From Undaria pinnatifida (Eukaryota > Sar > Phaeophyceae > Laminariales > Alariaceae), in contig JABAKD010000021.1 of the NCBI GenBank assembly GCA_012845835.1, positions 9,280,006 to 9,344,005 of the forward strand: a stretch of DNA of 64,000 bases, in the 5' to 3' direction. Position numbers and translations under genes: made by a program. Positions 56,553-64,000 of this stretch are shown here, one piece after another. The stretch's first letter is position 1; every line of letters begins with the position of its first letter. The notes beneath the pieces were generated by a model. It was not told the DNA's origin. It searched no databases and saw nothing but the letters and a program-made list of their open reading frames with translations.

Positions 56553-57894
56553 TGGACTTTCTCTTTCTTCGCTCTCTTGTTTCTGAACCTTGGATTCCTC
56601 AGAAAGTCGGAAATGGGCGCCACCACTGTGCTGTACTGGGGTACGAATTGCCGTAAGTACCCTGTCATGCCCAGCAACACTCGCACTTCCTCCATCGTGT
56701 TCGGCCTTGACAGCTGCGTGATAGCATCAATATTGCTCGGGGCCGGCCCGGTACCAAGTCTATCCACGATCATGCCGACGAACTCCATGACCGACTGACA
56801 GAAATGTGATTTCTGATAATTTTCGGTTAAACGTCCTTGCTGTAGACACTCTAACGTTTTTCGCAGCAGTCCCCATCGATCGTCAAGGGTTTCCGACGGG
56901 ATGGCGATGTCGTCCAACCAGCTCTTGATTCCCCTTTTCTTGACGGTTAACAGTCGCCCTCCAATGTAGTTGGCAAACGCCGAATGCACTGTCTTCAACC
57001 CAAAGCCATAGCGAACGTATTCGTACAGCTTTCCGTCAGCGTCTCGAAACGCCGTCAGGTGACGATCGTTCTCATGGATCTCGAGCTGTAAGAATCCTGA
57101 AGCTAAATAGATGCAGGAGAAATACTTTGACCATTCCATGTAATCCATGATGTGACGCAAGTCCCCGAGTCCACCACTCTGTGACTTGAGAAGCGCATTG
57201 ATACATCGGAAATCATGCACAACCCGCACTGTCCTTCTTTCTTGCGAACCGTCGAACATTTTGCGGCCCACTCGGAAGTTGATTCATAAATTGATCCATT
57301 TTTCAAGAGTTTCACCACCTCAGTCTGAATCATCTCGCGCTGTTCCGGGCTGTAGTGTCGAATGGACGCCCCGTATGGCTTGACGCTGGGATCTATGCCC
57401 TCCAGTCGCATGGGCACTCCTTTGCATGCTGGTACGCTCTTGGGGTTGACCGCGGACACGTCGATGTACTCATTGAGAATGATCATCAATGTGTCCATTT
57501 GGCTCGGACTGAGCTGTCCGAAGTTGGCCTCCCCCAGGTCCACCTTGGGGGCTTCGCTCGGAATATTTGCGATTTCACCCCCTTTGTTGCATTGCTCCGG
57601 TGGTCTCCCTTTCTCTTTCTTTTTGATGCCGTCGTCCGGTTTTGAGCTTGTCGGTTCCTCCGACACCGGCTTCATTAGTGACTTCATGCGTTCCCGATCG
57701 TAATTGCTAACAGCGTAAACCGTGGAAATCACCAGCCCCCTCAGGATCTTCACATTATCCTGGGTAACATTCGACAACTTACATTGAAGTGGTATACCCG
57801 GGAACCACCACTGTGCCCCCCTTGGCACTCCTAGATCCAATCCTAGTTTAAGATCATAGCGGTGAGTTGGTTCTAACACTACGAGCTGCTGCAC
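56504..57894 (-). pseudogene. Gypsy reverse transcriptase
   Basis: The first frame (57894-57103) contains LSPSQMDTLMIILNEYIDVSA, then YSPEQREMIQTEVVKLLKNG and IYESTSEWAA (I..S.S.WAS), the entry to RT. A frameshift near 57240 passes to 57271-56504: RVVHDFRCINALLK, then SKYFSCIYLASGFLQLEIHE (catalytic aspartate position reads SCIYLASGF, normally S.LDL..G), RYGFGLKTVHSAFANYIGG (FGL..AP..F), SWLDDIAIPSETL (the YxDD box as WLDD), and FVGMIVDRLG, VLLGMTGYLRQFVP. The two box-D aspartates are intact, but the first catalytic aspartate seems changed to Tyr. The LTRs, PBS and domain order make the call firm. Confidence 0.9.
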
Positions 57895-57895
57895 T

Positions 57896-58573
57896 TCAGG
57901 TTGAGGGCCTTTGACAAAAGCGTCTACCTGGATATTGGTACCACCTGGAACCTCTACGTCTTGCGCAATGCATAGTTTTCAGTGCAGAGTGCTTTCGTCC
58001 TCCCAAACAGAGTTTCCTAACTCCATAATTCCCGCCGGGATCATTGGTTCCTCCATTTCTTCCGGTTCTTGCTCGTCCGATGACGGTTTCACCGCGCAAT
58101 ATTGGTCCCATTCGGAAACACATCGCTCCTGCCGCGGCCTCTCCGACCTCCTTCGGGGAGAATGGTACCCACGATGAGGATTGTGTCAGCCGGAAACCCT
58201 CCTCACCATCGAACCTGATGATACTCCGATTGTCTTTCATGAACGCGGCTTCAAGTACCATCGTATACGGAAGTCCTTTCACCACCCTGAACGTCACACG
58301 GAAGATTTGATCGACCGGTGCAAAGACCAGTGGCAGCAAGCACGAGCCTACCACTTCCATCGTGAGTACGGCGCTGGTTTTGGGTTTGCTGCGCTGGGTA
58401 GGCCCTTTCCCGTTGAATTTATCATCGACTTTCCCCAACCATCCCGTTATTCGATGGATTCGATGAACTGCCGTGACACGTATTTTCCTCCACCCGCCAC
58501 AGTATCCACCAGCACCGCAATCGAAAGTCGCCGGCTCGAGCTCGTTGCATGCCACAACGTTGCATGAGCCCAA
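57896..58573 (-). pseudogene. Gypsy protease region
   Basis: A 225-codon frame upstream of RT. IFRVTFRVVKGLPYTMVLEA, then AFMKDNRSIIRFD match the second half of gypsy retropepsins (F.V...LPY..VLG..F...N...ID). The N-terminal DTG site is not visible in this frame. It may lie in another frame near 58400-58570 or be lost. The C-terminal part becomes Gly/Arg-rich. Confidence 0.6.
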
Positions 58574-58575
58574 AC

Positions 58576-59345
58576 CTATGACGTCTTAGTTTGCAGTGCT
58601 CCCATTCCCGATCGGTGAGAGGAACTCTCTGAACCCTGGCTGCTGTTGACCAGTGAACCCCGACTGCTGATGGCCAGCGAACCCAGGCTGTTGTTTGACC
58701 AGTGAACCCTTGCTGCTGTTGGCCAGTGAATCCTGGCTGCTGTTTGACCGGCGACCTTGGCGCCATCGGAGGTCGCCATCGCGATCTAGGGTTCGGCGGT
58801 GCTCCTCGTGGGGTTGTCTATTGACCCCGTCGTCCTCCGATTTCAAACGGTGACGGTAGGGAAGGAGCAGGCATCTGATTGCACCCGCCTCCCGTTCCTA
58901 CAAGATTTGCCAGTCCTGCTGCCCCTTGTCCTGCACCACCCTGTGGACCCCATCCCACCTGGCCGCCCTGTGGGGGGCCTCTAGCCTGGCCGCTCTGTAA
59001 CGGGCCTCCCTGTGGTGGGCCTCCTCTCGGGTAGGGTGCACCAGAAGGTCCCCAAAAAGGTCCCCCTCTTCCTGCCATGTTATTTCCTCCAATCACTGCT
59101 CCCCCCCTCCCCGGGACGCCGCCCGTTTCTACTTGACGAAACCTCTCGCTTTGCTGTCGTGCAGAGTAAGATGAACTCGACGAAGTTGTGCAGTACACGA
59201 CGGACTCGACGACGCTGTGTTGTATCCGACCAATGGAGCTGTGCAGCAGGAGCTGTGCAGTATGCGACGGACTCGATAAGGCTGCGTGGTACACGATGTA
59301 CTCCACGAAGCTGCGTCGTATAAGGTGAAAATGGTATCCAACCAT
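58576..59345 (-). pseudogene. Gypsy gag-like, low complexity
   Basis: Frames 59345-58818 and 58846-58586 are in the gag position. The first is Ser-rich, then Gly/Pro/Gln-rich (repeats of PQGG and RGG), ending near GGRRGQ. The second is a short tandem repeat of QQPGF/TGQ-type units (24-base repeat CTGCTGTTGACCAGTGAACC on the + strand). No zinc knuckle is seen. The call rests mainly on position. Confidence 0.5.
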
Positions 59346-59349
59346 GCAT

Positions 59350-61436
59350 TCTAGGGAGACGAGTGGAGTCCAGGGAATCGATGAAGTCTAGTAGCAACAA
59401 GTTGTCCGCACCAAACTGGTATAAACATTGGCTTGGGACAAGGTGGGTGGGAAAAAGGGATCGTGAAATGTTTCGAGTACATGTACATTTATTTACCTTC
59501 CTGGTTTGTTGAAAGTTGTCCCCTTATCATGATATACATGCAACCCTTCGCAAGCAGGAGTCTTTACTAACAGAGTAACGTATGGAACCCCTTAGGTATC
59601 TAAGACACAACAATGATGAATATTCATTAATTCTTCACAAACCTCAAACTCCAACGTATTTATCAAGCTTCCCCCCTATTAATGCATTCTTACAATCCTC
59701 AAGACTCCAACACACATATCGAGCTTCCCCCCTTCCCATTCCAATATGATAATGTCCCTAAACCATGTTTCCATTTCCGGTAAGTTCTTAGCACGACAAA
59801 GAGCAGCCATAGAAAGGCTTAAATACCTCATACACAATTAAAACTAGGATCTAAAGCATGGTTCCAATTCCGGTAGGTTCTTAACATGACAAAGAGCAGC
59901 TATAGAAATACTTACATTCCCCATACAAAATAAAAATCTTGAGCCAGTTTGCAGTATCACTACTCTTGAAACACCTGTGAGAACGATCTTGCAGTGCCTG
60001 TACAATCTGCGAAGACAAAAAATCCTCATCACAAAGGCCAAAACCAAATTTCCTGCAGAAATTAAACCCTTGTCTTGTGGTCGTCTCACAGTATGCAACA
60101 AGTGTAGGTCAACTAACAGACCCGAACTCATTTTCAACCTGTATGATAGACGCAAGCACATTTCTACAGTGATTTATCACGTACGAACTTACTCGTAATC
60201 AGTAATGATGATCCTCCTTTCCCGACGTCCTATTGGTCCCGTATTTCTTAATCTACTTCCTGCATTTTATACAACTTAGTCCGCCCTTGATATATTTTTT
60301 CCAAATAACCCAGCCCATAGATTACGATTTCGCGCAGTATAAAGACCAATATGTGCAATATTCTGTACAAGGTACAACGAACAAAAGTATCCCCAATAAT
60401 AACGTCTACATATACTACTCTATACTCACAACCGCACACTGTTTTGACCATAAAGTCTCTACAGCAGTATTAGGTATATGTATGAGCAAATTATGTAAAC
60501 TATACTTATTACTACATTATTTTACTGGCTCAACAGTCCATGTTACTCCCTTCTAACCATCCTGCCAACATAAATACCCACCCAACTTGCATGTAGGCAA
60601 GGCTTACTAGCAGGTAGGGATGCATGTAAGTCTTTCCCAGTTCAAAATATGAAAAACTTGGTTTACGGATATTGTAAAATTTAAATTACGCTCCAGTTGT
60701 GAGATTGCATGGTACCATCGCTTGCTGTATGTATCCGTTTCGATTGAGTACGTACGGATACCCAAACAAACGGATAATATTTGTTTAGGCAAAATCAGGC
60801 ATACCTAGTCAGTTTGGTGTCAAACTGGTGCAGCACAAGAAAAACAAGAGCGTATCACAAACGACATACAAAACATATGATACGAACGTATACAGCACGA
60901 TGGCGCACTTACCTGGTACAACCATGCAGAAGTACTCGTCGTAAGAGTAAGTACGAGAACGAAAGCAAAAAAATGCATGTCTTGCGGAGCAATTTATACC
61001 ATTAATGCATACCAATGTTTCGTCTGCATCGCATACAAAAAAACAGTGAGTCAAAGCGGGGAGAATCTCGTTTGCCCTTTGTACTGTTGTACGTAGCATG
61101 AACTGCGTGACACCCTCATATTGTATAAACTATCAAGCGTCTCATTCCTCGCCACGACTATCTAGAGATCACGACCACCGATTCTCATCACTCACGCGGC
61201 CTGCTGCACTGCTGCTTCTAATTCTGCGGTGTCTGCCTGTGTTTATCTTGCAGCGTGTTGGGTTCGTGATACTGTTTCAAGCTGCTTCAATCGAGATTGT
61301 CAACATGAGAAAATAGAGTTGAACTGCCATGGAACTTTTTCAACACCTTATAAAATCCATTCATACTTCTACTTGCGCATTTACGACCGTACTTCTACCT
61401 GCGACAAGCGAGACTATCAACCCACATGGATCCCAG
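59350..61436 (-). other. Gypsy 5' leader with a CACTCC-family fragment
   Basis: About 2 kb between the PBS and the gag-like frame without a coding motif. At 60687-60706 lies TACGCTCCAGTTGTGAGATT, a short, diverged copy of the CACTCC-family head. It may be a later insertion or chance similarity. Confidence 0.5.
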
Positions 61437-61447
61437 TTGAAGTCCCA
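61437..61447 (-). promoter_or_regulatory. Gypsy primer-binding-site candidate
   Basis: On the - strand, directly after the 5' LTR, the sequence reads TGGGACTTCAA. It begins with TGG, as expected for priming by a tRNA 3' end. The tRNA cannot be assigned with confidence. Confidence 0.55.
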
Positions 61448-61888
61448 TGTAACGAACGGATGAAGAGCTATTTTTGACACACGTACCCAGGTCTCCAATC
61501 CCTTGTCTCAACTCTCTCACCGCTTTTAGTTATTTTTCTCCGGGTCTACCTTCAGGCTGATTCCTCCCGTATGCTTGTTGCAACAGCTGCCTGCAAACAC
61601 CAGTCTCGTCTTAAGCAATTCTCTTCCAAGCGCTCGTACAATATAACAGATCTCCGGATGAAACCTTCAACAATGCCTCACGGTAACGATCGCTGTACTG
61701 AAGCTCGGTTCTCAGTCACTCACGCTCGTGTCAGATCAAGTTCAGGTTTCTTTTTCCCTCGTTTGGTTTTGTGTGTTTTTGGACTGAGGCCGTGAGCGGC
61801 ACGCTTTCTAGACTGATCGGCGTTATACAGACTTATGCAGCATTCCGCCACGGGGTTTCATGTGACGTCATGTCAATCCGTCGCAACA
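61448..61888 (-). repeat. Gypsy 5' LTR
   Basis: 441 bases, the twin of 51891-52331, followed on the + strand by the duplication GTAG. A ~75-codon frame (61571-61795) repeats in the other LTR and is not a gene. Confidence 0.92.
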
Positions 61889-61892
61889 GTAG

Positions 61893-62592
61893 TAGTACCT
61901 GATGCTGCTGATTGCTGGCGTGCACTAGTCGGCTTGATGATAAGAGTCTCATTACACAGACACTTCTGTACTGCCGGGAATGCTCTGGATAAAGGGTGTC
62001 GCTTGGAGTTTGGTGAGTCCTTACTGAGAAGTCACGCCTTTGCCCGCACTCTCAACCGTTTGCGTTGGGCAGCTTTGGTCGGCCTATCACGGCGATCACA
62101 CGTGAAGCCTATGAAGTAGAGGTCAGAGGTTTATTAACAGACAGTAGCTTGTACCGTCAAGAGTTGCCTTTGTACCGCTGTTGCTCAGAACGACCCGCTT
62201 ATTTATGGTCGAGGCAACGTTCAGCAGTTGTTTACTTGAGTATATTGAGGTTTTGGTGTTGGGTCCTTGACGATGCAATAAAGGGTCCAGTGCGCGTGGA
62301 TGGTTGACTTGGTACAACTTTTGATGTGGTGGCGATCTATACCTCTAGGTACCTCGATCATAGCTCTGGCATCAATTGCTCTGATTAAGTGCGCAGGATC
62401 CTCTAGATATGCTTACCCACTCACCGCGCGTTTCCAACGAAGTGCTCGTAGTCCTCAGTCTGATACTTCTCGTCGTACTCGTGCATAGATGTAAAAGCTC
62501 CCGTCAGCAGCAGCAGTAGATTTCTTGATCAGCCGTCTTCACCGAAGATGGTCGTGAATCCGTGCTGCCGCTCTCCTCGTTTACGCGTGCGA
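61893..62592 (-). other. Copia 5' leader, right of the gypsy insertion
   Basis: The sequence between the gypsy insertion and the copia PBS. It contains a CAGCAGCAGCAG tract near 62504. No coding domain is seen. Confidence 0.55.
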
Positions 62593-62603
62593 GGCTCATA
62601 ACC
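62593..62603 (-). promoter_or_regulatory. Copia PBS, complementary to initiator tRNA-Met anticodon arm
   Basis: On the - strand GGTTATGAGCC lies directly after the end of the 5' LTR. Its complement GGCTCATAACC matches the anticodon stem-loop of initiator tRNA-Met (GGGCUCAUAACCC in yeast), not its 3' end. This is the 'half-tRNA' priming known from Drosophila copia and yeast Ty5 (hemiviruses). The match is 11 bases. The adjoining bases CTCG do not extend it. Confidence 0.75.
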
Positions 62604-63371
62604 TATTGATCCTTAGGCAGCATGTCGCGTGTATCAGCTCTTAGCTGGTGTACGGTCGTAGGCTCGCTTTCGGATGACCCGATGAAGACACAGCCTATAT
62701 ATATGATTTGAGGCAAACGAAGGCCACGGTTAGGTGAGTCTGTAAGAGCAGAGGGTTCTAGTAGAGAATATGTTGTTCGGCGACCCCAGGCGACCCCAGG
62801 CCGATATGTTGATTGATGATATATTTGCTCTGCCGATTAGAGATGATGGTGTGAGCAAAGAGGAGTGATCGAGGTGGGCCTGATCATCACTTGATCGAGA
62901 CGGCGCGATGCCTTAATCTGCGGAAAGATGTACTCTACGGGTAGATGTCTGAACTACCTGCAGAAACGTTTCCTGAGGCTTGCTCGTGGTCTACCGTACC
63001 TATGGCAATGTTCCTCGAGATTTGCCTCTGAAATCTTTGCTACGTCAACGTCCGGCCGGTCAACGGTGAATCATATTCTATGAACGCTGCTAACCATATG
63101 TTCTTGCGCCGCATTTTTTTTCGTACTAACATTACTCGTACGTACTACATGTACCAGCTTTTGGATATGACTAACCAGCAAGCTGCTGTGCATCATGTAT
63201 CCAAGATGTTGCGGCTGAGACTTGTGCTTGCTACGTGCTGCATCGATAACAGACATCTAACAGACTTATTAAAACTGTCTGTTGTACGAACAACTCGCAA
63301 TGGAAACCAGATGAATTTTAAGTGTTATCAAGTAACGACATGAGGGTTACTGACAAGTAGCCTCTCTAATA
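62604..63371 (-). repeat. Copia 5' LTR
   Basis: 768 bases, the twin of 47107-47869. Followed by the duplication CTATG. A 5-base length difference and many substitutions separate the pair. Confidence 0.88.
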
Positions 63372-63376
63372 CTATG

Positions 63377-63582
63377 AACTTTTTGGCTCTTGGCCTTTCT
63401 TTCAGGCACCACTCGATAGCGTTCCATCCCATCGAAAGCGACGTTCTTGAAGAGGGGATCGTATAGAGGAGATAAATGTGTAACTTCTGATCGGGTGTAA
63501 TGTATATGAAGGCATTAAATCAGGTTAGATACAATCAAGAACGGGTCAAAGCCAAGCATAATCGATATTCACTGGTGTCTTC
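63377..63582. other. Spacer
   Basis: Flanking sequence of the copia insertion. Nothing recognised. Confidence 0.4.
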
Positions 63583-63812
63583 GATCTCACAGCTGGAGTG
63601 TATTTTCATTTTTTTTAATATAATACTGTAAAAAAAAGTACACTCCAGCTGTGAGATCAAATATTTCGTCGAAACTCATCTTGGCAAACTGTGTGTGATA
63701 CTCCGATCGCGCGTACAACGGGTTGCGTGTATCCTCATATATATAAAGGATTTAGGTCGGCGACTCCCCTTGCAACTACAGCGTAGCTCTCAGGGTCAAC
63801 TGGGTGATGAAA
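63583..63812 (+). repeat. CACTCC-family repeat, copy 7, with terminal hairpin
   Basis: Arms GATCTCACAGCTGGAGTGTA (63583-63602) and its complement (63639-63658) form a hairpin with a 36-base A/T-rich loop. From 63639 the normal head continues through GGTCGGCGACTCCCC and AGGGTCAACTGGGTGATG and then stops. The later modules are missing. Confidence 0.82.
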
Positions 63813-64000
63813 TTATATCTGTTCGTCGTTTGCCATGTATGTTTCTCCTGCTCAATACTAAATGCTCAGGGCAAAACTAACCAGCCCCGCATAGATCTGT
63901 TTCTGTCTCTCTTACAACAAAAAAACGAAACCGCATTCATGGGGCTACCAATATTACACCGTCGGGCTGGCAGCATACGGAGACGCTCGTCGCTGATACA
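63813..64000. other. Window end, nothing recognised
   Basis: Short sequence without features. Confidence 0.4.

Larger units (their letters stand above)
51891..61888 (-). mobile_element. 9,998-bp Ty3/gypsy retrotransposon nested in copia
   Basis: LTRs of exactly 441 bases each (51891-52331 and 61448-61888). On the - strand they begin TGTCGC/TGTTGC and end in ACA. GTAG duplications lie outside (51887-51890, 61889-61892; the repeated GTAGTAG allows 4 or 7 bases). On the - strand the order is gag-like, protease, RT, RNase H, integrase, chromodomain-like tail, which defines Ty3/gypsy. Pol is carried by overlapping frames with a few frameshifts, so the copy is recently but clearly inactivated. By eye the LTRs are in the low 90s percent identical. 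It belongs to a different lineage from the 8.4-10.9 kb relic. Confidence 0.92.
47107..63371 (-). mobile_element. Copia-type LTR retrotransposon, interrupted by a gypsy element
   Basis: Two direct repeats (47107-47869, 763 bases; 62604-63371, 768 bases) flank a unit read on the - strand. Right-to-left order: 5' LTR at 62604-63371, PBS 62593-62603, leader to 61893, gypsy insertion 51891-61888, gag and protease relics, a low-complexity tail, polypurine tract 47870-47879, 3' LTR 47107-47869. Target duplications are CTGTG (47102-47106) and CTATG (63372-63376), one mismatch. Protease with DSGASDH and a gag with a remnant zinc knuckle place it in Ty1/copia. Integrase, RT and RNase H are not seen, so the copy is non-autonomous or deleted. 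LTR ends read TATTAG...TCAATA, not TG...CA. Confidence 0.85.

Noticed and set aside
61571-61795. 75-codon frame repeated at 51.9-52.3 kb as a possible gene
   Set aside because: Both occurrences lie within gypsy LTRs, so repetition comes from the LTR pair.
62590-62603. Initiator tRNA gene fragment
   Set aside because: Only 11-12 bases match, directly abutting an LTR end. This is the expected place and orientation for a half-tRNA primer site, not a tRNA gene.

Overview
This is eukaryotic nuclear DNA that is mostly repeats and transposable elements. I could support only one reasonably intact cellular gene-like frame. There are no bacterial operons, no ribosome-binding sites and no CRISPR. The host lineage cannot be fixed from this window. 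The mix of Ty1/copia, Ty3/gypsy, MULE-type and tyrosine-recombinase relics, together with a VWD-like secreted-protein frame, would suit a red or brown alga or another protist. I offer that only as a weak hypothesis.

Layout. 1-13.5 kb: gene-poor DNA with three GGGTCG/GGCCCG mosaic repeats, a duplicated CAG-rich module, the VWD-like frame (3815-4750, + strand, 5' end missing) and a badly decayed Ty3/gypsy pol relic (8.4-10.9 kb, - strand). 13.5-23.3 kb: four copies of an interspersed repeat that I call the 'CACTCC family' (shared end ACACTCCAGCTGTGAGATCG), built of modules separated by long G tracts. The same stretch holds one copy of a short terminal-inverted-repeat element (14681-14964) and a tyrosine-recombinase relic (17.43-17.70 kb). 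23.6-25.1 kb: a cluster of GTACGA..TCGTAC palindromes, a 71-bp tandem duplication and CTG-rich tandem repeats.

25.2-43.0 kb: a ~324-bp satellite array. It is interrupted by a second copy of the short TIR element (25456-25724, flanked by GCTC) and by a 14.7-kb LTR element (25854-40536) with 409-bp LTRs and an AAAC target duplication. That element encodes no recognisable protein. Its + strand is strongly pyrimidine-rich and made largely of degenerate tandem repeats, so it resembles a LARD (large retrotransposon derivative).

43-47 kb: decayed - strand reading frames of unknown identity, a 1.03-kb element with CACTCC-family inverted ends, and an N-terminal fragment of a probable MULE transposase (- strand). 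47.1-63.4 kb: a copia-type element on the - strand, with 763/768-bp LTRs, a polypurine tract, and a primer-binding site complementary to the anticodon arm of initiator tRNA-Met. Gag and protease relics are visible but I recognise no integrase or RT. A 9,998-bp Ty3/gypsy element (51891-61888, - strand, 441-bp LTRs, GTAG duplication) is nested inside it and carries a frameshifted but full pol. 63.6-63.8 kb: another CACTCC-family copy headed by a short hairpin.

The elements record an insertion order: satellite, then LARD and MITE into it; copia, then gypsy into copia. All boundaries were found by eye from repeat extents and target duplications. Percent identities are estimates.
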